The notes under the pieces were generated by a model. It saw only the letters and a program-made list of their open reading frames with translations. It had not been told where the DNA came from and made no database searches. Positions 24,233-31,327 of a DNA stretch of 33,085 bases are shown piece after piece. Numbering within the stretch: position 1 is the stretch's first letter; every line of letters starts with the position of its first letter. Both the position numbers and the translations under genes were made by a program. This DNA is from a virus, in the IMG/VR virus record IMGVR_UViG_3300046740_000799, positions 1-33,085 of that record; one strand, 5' to 3'.

Positions 24233-26590
24233 ATGGCAACTCCGGTTGGCTTCAAAGCCGCCGTCAGCATCGTTGACGTCATCGGGCGCTACGTCGAACT
24301 ACGCAAACACGGGCGCGAATTCAAAGGGCTGTGCCCGTTCCACGAAGACCGCAATCCGAGCATGTCGGTCGTGCCGCACAAGGAGATGTTCTACTGCCAC
24401 TCCTGCGCGGTCGGCGGCGACGTGATCGCGTTCGTGCGCCGCATCGAGGACTGCTCGTTTCAGCGGGCGCTCGACATCATCGGCGGCAAGCCGGACAAGG
24501 ACAACTCGCGACCGCGCATCGCGTACCCGCGCCAAGTGCCCGCGCAGCCGGAGCGCATCTGCTTCGCGCCGCCGGTGGAGGATCTCGAACCGAAGGACAT
24601 GACACTCCCGCCGAGCGAGGGCCACTCGTGGGCGCTCAAGCAGGTCTGGACGTACTACGGCACCGGGCGCGAGGTGCTGTTCTACGTCGCGCGCTACGAG
24701 TGGTGGAACGCCGAGGGCGATCTCGTGAAGAGCTACCGCGCATGGACGTACGCGAAGGATGGCTGGAAGCGCCTGCAGTGGCAGACGCCGCGCCCGCTCT
24801 ACAACCTGCACAACCTCACGCAGCAGCCCGACGCGGTGGTCTGCCTGTTCGAGGGCGAGAAGGCTGCCGACGCAGGCGGACAGATCGGCGGGAGCCGCTG
24901 GGTCGCCGCGTCGTGGCCCGCGGGCGCTGGCGGCGTGGCCTACGCTGATTTCAGCCCGCTGCAGGGGCGGCGCGTCTTCCTCTGCCCTGACCCCGACAAG
25001 GCGGGCAGGCAGGCCCGTGACGAGCTCCTGCTGCGCCTGCGGGGCGTCGCCAGCGAGGTCTGGCTGATCGACACCGACGACATGCCCGAGGGCTGGGACA
25101 TCGCTGACGCGGTCGAGGACGATGGCTGGGACGGTGCCCGGCTCGACCACTGGCTCAATGAGCCCATCGCAGGGGTGGCCCGGCTGCACAAGCACGACTA
25201 CGGCGACGAGCCCGTGCGCGCGGGCCTGATCGCGCCGGACGCGACGGTGCCGGGCATGCTTGCCCTCGTGCCGAGCCGCGCGCCGCCGCGCAAGCAGACC
25301 CGCACGTCACCCAAGGTCAAGAACTGGGATCTGGCCGACTGGCGCGAGAAGCTGATCCTGTCGACGAACAAGAAAGACGGCAAGCAGACGCCGCTGCGCT
25401 GCCCCGAGAATGCCACCGTGCCGCTCGAGTACGCCGAGGAGTGGAAAGGGCTGCTCGCGTGGGACGAGCTCCGGCAATGCATCACGACGGCGCGCCCGAC
25501 GCCGTGGGGTGACCAGCCGCTCGAGTGGGCCGATCACCACGACACCGAGCTCGCCTGCTGGTACGACCGCGCCGGGCTGCACTTCGCCGGGCTGATCAGC
25601 GAGGCCGTCGACGTCGTCGCGCATCGCAACTCGTTCCACCCGGTGCGCGACTACCTCACCTCGCTGAAGTGGGACGGCGTCAAGCGGATCGATGACTGGC
25701 TGCTCAATTACTGCGGCACGGCGCGCACCGAATTCACGGTCTTCGTCGGCAAGGCGTGGCTGATCTCCGCGGTCGCGCGTGCGATCCATCCCGGCGCGCA
25801 GGTGAAGACCTGCCTGATCCTGTTCGGGAAGCAGGACTCAGGCAAGAGCGAAGCGTTCCGGATCCTCGGTGGACCGTGGTACGCCGTGCAGCACGGCAGC
25901 ATGACCGGCGACAGCACGAGGGCCATCGAGCAGTGCTCGAAGGCTTGGATCATCGAGATGGCCGAGCTCGCGACGGTGCGCCGCGCCGAAGCCCTCGAAG
26001 GAATCAAGTCGTTCCTGTCGACCAACGATGACACGTACCGCCCGGCGTACGCGCGGCGCGTGCAAACAATTCCGCGCTGTTGCGTTTTCTGCGGCACGAG
26101 CAATCCCGACGAAGTGTTTTCCGACGTCACCGGCAACGTCCGGTTCTGGCCGGTGCCGGTGTGCGAGCAGATCGATCTGGAAGCACTGCGTCGCGACCGC
26201 GACCAACTGTGGGCCGAGGCCGTCGTGCGCTACCGCGCAGGCGAGAATTGGTGGACCGAGGACGACAAGCTTCGCGAGCTCGCCGCGCAGGCGACCGAGG
26301 CGTACATGGTCCGCGACGAGTGGACGAACGTGATCGGTGACTGGCTCCGCGATCCTGATCAGAGGCAGAAGAAAAACTTCCAGACCAGCGAGATCCTGTC
26401 GGGCGCGCTGAAGATCGAGGTCGGCAAGTACGGGCGCATGGAGCAGCTTCGCGTCGGCAACAGCATGCGCAAGCTGGGCTTTGAGTACGTAAAAATTTGG
26501 TACACCGCAGAAGAGTTGTCGGTGATGGCATCCGACACACCAAAAGGCCGAAAGGCGTGGAGACGAAAAACCGATGAAAAATCTGAATGA
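24233..26590 (+). CDS. Primase-helicase: CHC2 zinc finger, Toprim and VirE/VapE-type ATPase
   Basis: 785 residues, ATG 24233 with GGGGAG upstream; an upstream in-frame ATG at 24155 lies inside the helicase gene. Residues 34-58 are the CHC2 primase zinc finger (Cys34-x2-His37, Cys55-x2-Cys58). A Toprim core follows: EGEKAA at 207-212 and DPDKAG at 253-258. Residues about 400-700 are of the VirE/VapE family: VRDYLTSLKWDGVKRIDDWL, Walker A GKQDSGKS at 532-539 and an acidic Walker B (WIIEMAE, Glu575). One polypeptide would therefore make primers and unwind DNA at the fork, as in satellite and phage replicases of this kind. Confidence 0.92.
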   Translation: MATPVGFKAAVSIVDVIGRYVELRKHGREFKGLCPFHEDRNPSMSVVPHKEMFYCHSCAVGGDVIAFVRRIEDCSFQRALDIIGGKPDKDNSRPRIAYPRQVPAQPERICFAPPVEDLEPKDMTLPPSEGHSWALKQVWTYYGTGREVLFYVARYEWWNAEGDLVKSYRAWTYAKDGWKRLQWQTPRPLYNLHNLTQQPDAVVCLFEGEKAADAGGQIGGSRWVAASWPAGAGGVAYADFSPLQGRRVFLCPDPDKAGRQARDELLLRLRGVASEVWLIDTDDMPEGWDIADAVEDDGWDGARLDHWLNEPIAGVARLHKHDYGDEPVRAGLIAPDATVPGMLALVPSRAPPRKQTRTSPKVKNWDLADWREKLILSTNKKDGKQTPLRCPENATVPLEYAEEWKGLLAWDELRQCITTARPTPWGDQPLEWADHHDTELACWYDRAGLHFAGLISEAVDVVAHRNSFHPVRDYLTSLKWDGVKRIDDWLLNYCGTARTEFTVFVGKAWLISAVARAIHPGAQVKTCLILFGKQDSGKSEAFRILGGPWYAVQHGSMTGDSTRAIEQCSKAWIIEMAELATVRRAEALEGIKSFLSTNDDTYRPAYARRVQTIPRCCVFCGTSNPDEVFSDVTGNVRFWPVPVCEQIDLEALRRDRDQLWAEAVVRYRAGENWWTEDDKLRELAAQATEAYMVRDEWTNVIGDWLRDPDQRQKKNFQTSEILSGALKIEVGKYGRMEQLRVGNSMRKLGFEYVKIWYTAEELSVMASDTPKGRKAWRRKTDEKSE

Positions 26591-26942
26591 CTTTGGCCTG
26601 TCGCGCGACGTCGAGAACGAGCTCAAGATCTACGGCAGGAACGGCGATCACGGCAACGGCATGTTCAACTTCATGTCGTGCGAAGACGGCAAGACACTGC
26701 GCGTGATCTGCAGCGATGGCGGCGGCTGGGACCACGTCAGCGTGTCGCGCGTCGACCGCGTGCCGACGTACCGCGAGATGGAGCAGGTCGCGAAGATCAT
26801 CTTCCAGCCCGACGAGTACGCGGTGCAGTACCACGTCCCGGCGAGCGAGCATGTAAATTTCCACAAGTACTGTTTGCACTGGTGGCGACCGACGCGCGAG
26901 TTGCTGCCGCATCCGCCGACGATGATGGTCGGGCCGAAGTGA
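26574..26942 (+). CDS. Small conserved phage protein (DUF7694-like)
   Basis: 122 residues, ATG 26574 overlapping the primase-helicase end by 17 bases, with GGAGA about ten bases upstream. The block GGWDHVSVSRVDRVPTY, then EMEQVAKIIF, then QYHVPASEHVNFHKYCLHWW is a pattern I associate with the phage domain DUF7694. Function unknown. The distribution of Trp, His and Pro suggests a compact single domain. Confidence 0.83.
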   Translation: MKNLNDFGLSRDVENELKIYGRNGDHGNGMFNFMSCEDGKTLRVICSDGGGWDHVSVSRVDRVPTYREMEQVAKIIFQPDEYAVQYHVPASEHVNFHKYCLHWWRPTRELLPHPPTMMVGPK

Positions 26943-27094
26943 GCGAGCCGGATAATCGGATGCGCGTCGTGGTGGGATGGACACTGCTGTTTCTGTCGCT
27001 GATCGTGCTGACTTGCGTGTGGGATTGGTTGGCGCTGAGAGAGTGCTTGGATGCAGGGAATTCTTGGTTGTTCTGCGTCCGAGTCTTGGGGTGA
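26939..27094 (+). CDS. 51-residue single-span membrane protein
   Basis: From GTG 26939, a GTGA overlap with the previous stop. A short polar start (MSEPDNRMR) is followed by one strong membrane segment at about 10-28 (VVVGWTLLFLSLIVLTCVW), then a short tail with two Cys. It is the last gene of the plus-strand operon, directly before two hairpins. No family recognised. Such single-span proteins at operon ends can be inhibitors or lysis regulators, but that is only a possibility. Confidence 0.68.
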   Translation: MSEPDNRMRVVVGWTLLFLSLIVLTCVWDWLALRECLDAGNSWLFCVRVLG

Positions 27095-27096
27095 AA

Positions 27097-27144
27097 GCCC
27101 CGGCGTTGCACCGGGGCATGGTTGTCATCCTGCTGGCAGGATGA
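27097..27144. terminator. Tandem hairpins between convergent operons
   Basis: GCCCCGG (27097-27103) pairs with CCGGGGC (27111-27117) over a 7-base loop. TCATCCTG (27125-27132) pairs with CAGGATGA (27137-27144) over a 4-base loop. Both stems are perfect. They lie between the last plus-strand gene and the last minus-strand gene, where a bidirectional stop is expected. No T run follows on either strand, so termination may be less efficient or need a factor. Confidence 0.6.
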
Positions 27145-27156
27145 TGCGTTCGCGTA

Positions 27157-27363
27157 TCACTTTGCGTGCAGGATGAGATCCTCGAGGATCTCCTTGGGCT
27201 TGGCGTCGGGCACGACGACACGCGCCCGGTCGACGAGCTCCTGCAGCTTCTCGGCGACGGGTGGGCGGGCCCAGAACTGCACGAACACCCAGCCCTCACC
27301 CCTGCGGCGCGAGCGCCACGAGGCAGCGTTTTCTGGGTTTCTGACTGAGTTGATATTGCTCAT
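27157..27363 (-). CDS. Small basic protein, last gene of the right minus operon
   Basis: 68 residues, ATG 27363 overlapping the upstream stop (ATGA). The start is polar (MSNINSVRNPENAASWRSRR), the middle has WVFVQFW, and the C-terminus is a charged helix (AKPKEILEDLILHAK). It could be a small DNA- or protein-binding modulator; no family is recognised. Confidence 0.7.
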   Translation of the reverse strand: MSNINSVRNPENAASWRSRRRGEGWVFVQFWARPPVAEKLQELVDRARVVVPDAKPKEILEDLILHAK

Positions 27364-27650
27364 TCGACGTTCCTCGCAAGAAAGTAACCCAGCAGCAGCA
27401 CGACGGCTGCGCCGACCACAGCCATCCACATGCCGACCTTCACGTCGGTCTGGCACGCGACCCACACGCAGACCGCGTACAGCGCGCCCACGACGAGAAG
27501 GAACGCGACGGCCTCCGGCATGCTGACCAGCGCACGCGAGCCCCGCCTGCGGCCCTCTGAGAGGTACCGGCCGCAGTAGTGGCAGTTGTCGAGGCTGGCG
27601 GTCGTGATCTGCGCGCCGCACTCGCAGCGGTCATTCGTTCGCACGTTCAC
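27360..27650 (-). CDS. Zinc-ribbon plus two membrane segments
   Basis: 96 residues from GTG 27650 with AGGAGG five bases upstream; it overlaps both neighbours by four bases. Cys9-x-Cys11 and Cys23-x2-Cys26 make a zinc ribbon. Two hydrophobic segments follow (about 46-65, PEAVAFLLVVGALYAVCVWV, and 72-91, VGMWMAVVGAAVVLLLGYFL). This ribbon-then-membrane layout is common among small bacterial membrane proteins of unknown role. In a phage it may alter the host envelope. Confidence 0.8.
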   Translation of the reverse strand: MNVRTNDRCECGAQITTASLDNCHYCGRYLSEGRRRGSRALVSMPEAVAFLLVVGALYAVCVWVACQTDVKVGMWMAVVGAAVVLLLGYFLARNVE

Positions 27651-27877
27651 AGTTCCTCCTCAGTGACTTCGCGCAGGCCGAACTGATCGACCTGCCCCTG
27701 CAGTTCCGACATCGGGTACTGGAACGCCCACACGGTCCCGCGCATGCGCGCCATCTCCATGCGTGCGCGGCCCCAGTCCGGATCCGGCACGACGATGTAG
27801 CAGGACGCGAGGCTGCGACCGTCGGCGGTCTTGTGGCCGAAGCCGAAGGTGAAGAACCAGCCATCCTCGCGGCTCAC
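27647..27877 (-). CDS. Small unknown protein
   Basis: 76 residues from GTG 27877, overlapping the upstream stop (GTGA). The product begins MSREDGWFFTFGFGHKTADG, continues with CYIVVPDPDWGRARMEM and ends in an acidic tail (EVTEEEL). The Trp- and Phe-rich start suggests a small folded domain. No family is recognised. Confidence 0.7.
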   Translation of the reverse strand: MSREDGWFFTFGFGHKTADGRSLASCYIVVPDPDWGRARMEMARMRGTVWAFQYPMSELQGQVDQFGLREVTEEEL

Positions 27878-28134
27878 GATGGCACCTCGGGCCCGGCCAG
27901 CCACCGCTCGACTCTCTCCTTGCTGCCCCACGCTTGCGCAGGAGCCTCGTTGTAGAGCCACGAGACGATGTCGAACAGCATGCGCCGGTTGGTCATGTCG
28001 GCGCGCTCGCACGCGGCGCGCAGGTCGTTCTCCAACACGGCGGTCAGGAAGCCGCCGGTCGGCCGGTGATGCTCGAAGTACAGGCGCAGACCCTCTGTCA
28101 GATTCGCGTTGGGCACCTTGCTGAAGTCCATCAT
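27874..28134 (-). CDS. Small unknown helical protein
   Basis: 86 residues, ATG 28134 (a second ATG follows at once) with GGAGGG six bases upstream; ATGA overlap with the upstream stop. The product is helical: NLTEGLRLYFEHH, AVLENDLRAACERADMTNR, FDIVSWLYNEA. No catalytic or metal motif. Unknown function. Confidence 0.75.
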   Translation of the reverse strand: MMDFSKVPNANLTEGLRLYFEHHRPTGGFLTAVLENDLRAACERADMTNRRMLFDIVSWLYNEAPAQAWGSKERVERWLAGPEVPS

Positions 28135-28385
28135 TGGATTCCCTCCAGCGTGATGCGCGCACGCGCGAGGATCTGGCGCACGTCGTCGGGGTTCTGGTGC
28201 TCGCCGACCAACAGGGCGTCGATCACGAATGCGAGCTCCCTGCACGTCGCGAGCAGGCGGTCGCGCTGGCCCTTGATGACCAGCGCCTTGCGGCCGAACT
28301 TTTCGATGCGGTCATTGAGCTCGAGGCGCACGCGCTCGAGGTCGGCGTCGGTGACGACAGGGTTTTCGTTTGTCTTCGTGTTCAT
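28131..28385 (-). CDS. Small charged coiled-coil-like protein
   Basis: 84 residues, ATG 28385 preceded by the leader ACTACCGGAGACC, which matches the GGAGACC core of the repeated leaders further right. The sequence is helical and charged throughout (DADLERVRLELNDRIEKFG), consistent with a coiled coil. Its start overlaps the upstream stop. Function unknown. Confidence 0.75.
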   Translation of the reverse strand: MNTKTNENPVVTDADLERVRLELNDRIEKFGRKALVIKGQRDRLLATCRELAFVIDALLVGEHQNPDDVRQILARARITLEGIQ

Positions 28386-28636
28386 TGCGGTCTCCGGTAG
28401 TGTTGAAGGATGGTGGAAGGGGGAAGCACGATCTTGCAGGCGAGTCGCTGCTCGCCCGCATCTTCGCGCAGGAAATTGCGATCGCGGAAAATCGTGTAGC
28501 GTTCGAGCGCGGATGGGATCCGCACCGTGTGCCACACGACACCGCGCACGTCGCCGTCGTCACGCCACGCGTGCCGCGGCTGCAACGCCGCGATGATGAT
28601 GACGGCGACAACGATGGTTCCGAGCAGGGCGATCAT
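28382..28636 (-). CDS. Small membrane-anchored protein
   Basis: 84 residues, ATG 28636, overlapping the stop of the upstream gene and itself overlapping the next ATG. Residues 1-18 (MIALLGTIVVAVIIIAAL) are a membrane anchor or uncleaved signal. The remainder is basic and polar and probably lies on one side of the membrane. No lipobox. Unknown function. Confidence 0.68.
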   Translation of the reverse strand: MIALLGTIVVAVIIIAALQPRHAWRDDGDVRGVVWHTVRIPSALERYTIFRDRNFLREDAGEQRLACKIVLPPSTILQHYRRPQ

Positions 28637-28827
28637 GTGATCACCAGCCCGTCGGCGACGATGCCTTCGACGATGGCGTCAACGTAGCGCGGCTCGACGA
28701 CCGTGCCGAGCCGACCCCACATCTGCCGATCCTCCGGCAGGTGATCGTCGACCCATGCTTGCGCGGCGGGCGTGACGGCGGTGAGGATGCAGATCGAACC
28801 GTGGTTCGCGAGCGTGAAGTCACTCAC
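28633..28827 (-). CDS. Small unknown protein
   Basis: 64 residues from GTG 28827 with GGGAGA upstream; it overlaps the end of the previous gene by eight bases. The product starts MSDFTLANHGSICIL and has two short helices and an acidic middle (DDHLPEDRQMW). No motif recognised. Confidence 0.7.
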   Translation of the reverse strand: MSDFTLANHGSICILTAVTPAAQAWVDDHLPEDRQMWGRLGTVVEPRYVDAIVEGIVADGLVIT

Positions 28828-29191
28828 CGAAATCTCCCGTCTCGTGTCCGCCGCAATTCGACCAACGCTCGGTCGTGTTGCCCCACATCGACGTGCCGAC
28901 GGTTGTCGTCCCGCCACTGAGGAGGAAACGCCCCGCGCAGAGCTCCTTGCGGTCGACGCACCAGATCCATTGCTCGCTGCCGGTCTCCTTCACCGCGGTG
29001 CGCATGGCCGCGCGTGCGGCCTTCTTCGCCTCGCTCGGCAGGTCGAACACACCCGCCTCGCGCTCGGTGCCGTGGAGGACGTGCTCGCGGGCCTCGTACT
29101 CCTCGCCCGGCCCGGCGTCGCACATGTGGTACGCGTACGCGTGCAGGAACGTCTCGCCCACCTGCTCACGCGTGAATCGTTCGCGCTTCAT
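28820..29191 (-). CDS. Unknown protein with Trp/Cys-rich C-terminus
   Basis: 123 residues, ATG 29191 overlapping the upstream stop (ATGA). The first 80 residues are helical and charged (REQVGETFLHAYAYHMC, SEAKKAARAAMRTAVKE). The last 40 are Gly/Thr/Trp/Cys-rich (WIWCVDRKELCAG, SMWGNTTERWSNCGG). No enzyme motif is visible. Codon use in this frame is strongly G/C-ending, which separates it from two other open frames over the same bases. Confidence 0.78.
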   Translation of the reverse strand: MKRERFTREQVGETFLHAYAYHMCDAGPGEEYEAREHVLHGTEREAGVFDLPSEAKKAARAAMRTAVKETGSEQWIWCVDRKELCAGRFLLSGGTTTVGTSMWGNTTERWSNCGGHETGDFGE

Positions 29192-29763
29192 CCGACACCT
29201 CGCACGGCGTTCCAGTCCTTCAGGTTCGCCCAGTGCAGCGGCACGAGGTTGATGTGCCGCCCGGTGATCACGAGCCCGTTCGGGATCGCGTTGGCGACGT
29301 AGTGCATCTGCTTGAGGTACGTGCGCGGTGCGGTGCGCTCCTCCTGCGGTGCGTCGGCCAGCGGCACGTAGTGCGGTGCAGCCAAGCCCTCGGTCGCCAC
29401 GAGCGCGAGCCCGTCGTGCGGGCTCCGATCGTAGGTGTACAGCTTTGTATACATTGTGGCTCTGTTCACTTTGGTCTCCGGTTGGTTGTGGTCGAGCTTG
29501 CCTTCTTCCTTCGCGATGTCGCGGCCCGCGCGATACCACGCGTAGCCGATCATCTGCCGGGCCTGACGGCTGGCAAAGCCGTTGATGCCCTTGGTGACGA
29601 AGTCGTAGCCGTTCCAGAACGCGATGGCGAACGAACTGCCGTAGCTCCCGCGCTCGCGACGCTTGCCCTTCACGAACAGGCTCGGGTGCCGCACGTCGTA
29701 CGCGCGGCGTGCCGCCGTGTACTGGCCCTGCATGTACGGGTCTTTGAATGGATTGGTAGTCAT
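29188..29763 (-). CDS. Unknown protein, apparent in-frame fusion of two small genes
   Basis: 191 residues from ATG 29763 (TGATG overlap with upstream stop). The N-terminal part (MTTNPFKDPYMQG to YRAGRDIAKEEG) is a compact phage-like domain. Near residue 95 the frame reads HNQPETKVNRATMYTK, which is a translated leader: the same bases hold the 15-mer seen before the gene at 31885-32130, a GGAGACC ribosome site, a GTG at 29469 and a TGTATACAA site. The last 93 residues (from that GTG) could thus be made separately. Either two genes fused by loss of a stop, or one gene with internal re-initiation. Function unknown. Confidence 0.75.
   Translation of the reverse strand: MTTNPFKDPYMQGQYTAARRAYDVRHPSLFVKGKRRERGSYGSSFAIAFWNGYDFVTKGINGFASRQARQMIGYAWYRAGRDIAKEEGKLDHNQPETKVNRATMYTKLYTYDRSPHDGLALVATEGLAAPHYVPLADAPQEERTAPRTYLKQMHYVANAIPNGLVITGRHINLVPLHWANLKDWNAVRGVG
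29444..29487 (-). promoter_or_regulatory. Internal copy of leader sequences (TGTATACAA and GGAGACC)
   Basis: On the minus strand, bases 29487-29473 match the leader before 32130 over 15 bases (plus-strand GGTCTCCGGTTGGTT), followed by GTG 29469 and then CAATGTATACAAA ending at 29444. In the four normal cassettes the palindrome precedes the ribosome site; here it follows it. It lies wholly inside coding sequence. Confidence 0.5.
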
Positions 29764-30293
29764 CAGTAGATCGCCCACGGGTGGCCGTCCTCGAACGCTT
29801 CGAGCGCGCGATCGCGCACGCCGACCTCGACGTCAGGCACGTCGCTCGGCGCGAGGATGTTGAGATGGAACGGACCCTCGGCATCCTCGGCCATGCGGTC
29901 GAACGCGTGCGCGTACGCGCGCGTGGTCGCCGGGTACGCCACGAGGCTGGTCGACTCCGCGCAGTCGCAGTCACGCGACCAGCTTTCGATCAGCACGACG
30001 CGACGGCCGACGTTCTGGTTCCCTTCGATCGGGTTCCAGCAGAAGATGCCCATGCGGCGCGCGCGATCGGCACCGATGGCATTCTCGCGGATGTTGCGGC
30101 GCAGGTTGCGCGCGTTCGCACGCTCACGCTGGCGGCAGGTGCGCTCGAACAGATCCTTGCCTGCGGCGGCGATCTCGTCGACGTTCGCCTCGGTGGCGAG
30201 GCCCGCGGCCTTGTACGCGCGCCACGCGATCAGCACGCAGTGGCTGGTCTCGACGTAGTCGGTGGGGATGGGAAGATCGATTTGGAATTTCAT
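29763..30293 (-). CDS. Unknown protein behind a TGTATACAA leader
   Basis: 176 residues, ATG 30293 with GGAGACC upstream and the repeated leader before it. The first 75 residues are helical (LIAWRAYKAAGLATEAN), with an Arg-rich part (RERANARNLRRNIRENA). Then comes a mixed domain (MGIFCWNPIEGNQ, RVVLIESWSRDCDCAES) and an acidic end. The DCDC stretch may bind metal. No family is recognised. It is the first gene of a run of coupled genes continuing to 27157. Confidence 0.8.
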   Translation of the reverse strand: MKFQIDLPIPTDYVETSHCVLIAWRAYKAAGLATEANVDEIAAAGKDLFERTCRQRERANARNLRRNIRENAIGADRARRMGIFCWNPIEGNQNVGRRVVLIESWSRDCDCAESTSLVAYPATTRAYAHAFDRMAEDAEGPFHLNILAPSDVPDVEVGVRDRALEAFEDGHPWAIY

Positions 30294-30327
30294 GGTGGTC
30301 TCCAGTTGTGGGATTTGTATACAATGC
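30294..30327 (-). promoter_or_regulatory. TGTATACAA leader cassette (copy 2)
   Basis: Minus strand: GCATTGTATACAAAT, then CCCACAACTGGAGACCACC up to ATG 30293. The GTATAC core (30317-30322) is 23 bases from the ATG. The core can be read as a -10 (TATACA), but no -35 is found 16-18 bases upstream, so an activator, a phage polymerase or an operator role must be considered. Confidence 0.6.
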
Positions 30328-30341
30328 AGCAACGCTGCCGA

Positions 30342-30362
30342 GTGCGGTCTCTGACACCGCAC
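30342..30362 (-). terminator. GC hairpin upstream of leader copy 2
   Basis: GTGCGGT (30342-30348) pairs perfectly with ACCGCAC (30356-30362) over a 7-base loop. It lies 13 bases after the stop of the gene ending at 30376 and just before the next leader, so it fits the end of one transcript. No T run follows. Confidence 0.5.
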
Positions 30363-30375
30363 CGAGCAAAGCTAC

Positions 30376-30759
30376 CTACCAGCGCCCGCCGTTCTCCATG
30401 AACATGATCTGGCGCTCCATGCTGCGCTCGCGCGAGTCGTCCATCTCGCGCTGCTCGATCACCTTCCAGAGCAGCGCCTTGCGTCCCTTCAGCCGCGGCT
30501 CGTCGACGACCGCCACGACGCGCTGGCCGTGGCACACGCTGCAGGAGACGTCGTAGTCGCCGCGGAAGTACGCCTCCTCGAAGTCCGGATCCTCGCGGAA
30601 CTCCTCGGGGCTGATGCCGTTGCCATCGATGGCCGGGTTGGTGTGCGTGCCCTTGCCATCGCAGCGATCGCACACCTCGTAGCGCGCCGGGAACACGACC
30701 TCGAACTCGCGGTCGCTGTGGCGGCTGTAGTGCGTCTTGGTGACGGTGACGGCGCTCAC
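30376..30759 (-). CDS. DnaJ-type zinc-finger protein
   Basis: 127 residues from GTG 30759 (GTGA overlap with upstream stop). Cys30-x2-Cys33-x-Gly-x-Gly and Cys73-x2-Cys76-x-Gly are two half sites of a DnaJ-like Cys-rich zinc finger, with 40 residues between including an acidic stretch (SPEEFREDPDFEEAYF). There is no J domain, so it is not a chaperone as such; it may bind a protein or DNA through the finger. The C-terminus is charged helix. Confidence 0.8.
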   Translation of the reverse strand: MSAVTVTKTHYSRHSDREFEVVFPARYEVCDRCDGKGTHTNPAIDGNGISPEEFREDPDFEEAYFRGDYDVSCSVCHGQRVVAVVDEPRLKGRKALLWKVIEQREMDDSRERSMERQIMFMENGGRW

Positions 30760-31238
30760 GGCTGCACCTCGTTTGCCTTGAACGTGAGGCCGACGCCGCG
30801 CTTGCGCACGACCTTGCCGTGCGTCCAGTCGCCGAGCAGGCCGTAGACGTGGCCGACCTCGTCGACGCGTGCGGTCGGGCTGCAGTCGCCCTTGATCACT
30901 TTGTCGCCCGCCTCAAGGAAGCGCGCGTTCTTGATCGCCTCCTCGGCGGTCGCGCCGCGGCCCCAGTACCCGCGGCCCGTGACCAGCACGGCCATGACGG
31001 TGATCGCGCCGCCGGTGGGCTCATCGATGCAGCGCACGGCGGTGCCGTCGACCAAGATCGTGGAGCGGATGCGGTCGAGCTTCACGCGCACCTTCTCGGT
31101 GGTGCCGTTGAGCGCGAGCACGGTGCCGAACCGCGCGCCGCGCATCCAGAAGTCGGTGCCGGGGTGCATCTCGACGCGGGAGTGAAGCTTGATGGTCTCG
31201 CCATCGAAGCCGGTGATGGTATTGAAGTTGTCTTTCAT
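30756..31238 (-). CDS. Unknown beta-rich protein behind a TGTATACAA leader
   Basis: 160 residues, ATG 31238 with GGAGA in the repeated leader. The pattern is beta-rich: HSRVEMHPGTDFWM, GARFGTVLALN, KVRVKLDRIRSTILVDG, consistent with an SH3- or KOW-like barrel, followed by a mixed C-terminal half ending in VVRKRGVGLTFKAN. This is a shape suggestion only. It is coupled to the zinc-finger gene downstream. Confidence 0.8.
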   Translation of the reverse strand: MKDNFNTITGFDGETIKLHSRVEMHPGTDFWMRGARFGTVLALNGTTEKVRVKLDRIRSTILVDGTAVRCIDEPTGGAITVMAVLVTGRGYWGRGATAEEAIKNARFLEAGDKVIKGDCSPTARVDEVGHVYGLLGDWTHGKVVRKRGVGLTFKANEVQP

Positions 31239-31270
31239 GGTGTTCTCCAGTTGTGGTTTTGTATACAATG
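31239..31270 (-). promoter_or_regulatory. TGTATACAA leader cassette (copy 3)
   Basis: Minus strand: CATTGTATACAAAACC, then ACAACTGGAGAACACC up to ATG 31238. The GTATAC core is at 31261-31266, 22 bases from the ATG. From the core to GGAGA it is almost identical to copies 2 and 4. Confidence 0.6.
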
Positions 31271-31293
31271 TCGGGTCGTTAGCCCGCCGCTGC

Positions 31294-31313
31294 CGCCTCG
31301 CGTGAGCGTGGCG
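31294..31313 (-). terminator. Imperfect GC hairpin upstream of leader copy 3
   Basis: A 20-base element, CGCCTCGCG pairing with CGTGGCG-side bases (four pairs, one mismatch, three pairs, 4-base loop). It lies between the stop at 31328 and the next leader. The rest of the 31271-31327 gap shows nothing else. Weak on its own, but in the same place as the hairpins of copies 2 and 5. Confidence 0.35.
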
Positions 31314-31327
31314 ACAGGGGCAGTCGA

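Noticed and set aside
31239-31271. ATGTATACA in the leaders as a real start codon (Met-Tyr-Thr)
   Set aside because: The frame of this ATG relative to the gene differs among cassettes and one has the ATG out of frame, while the DNA pattern and distance to the real ATG are conserved.
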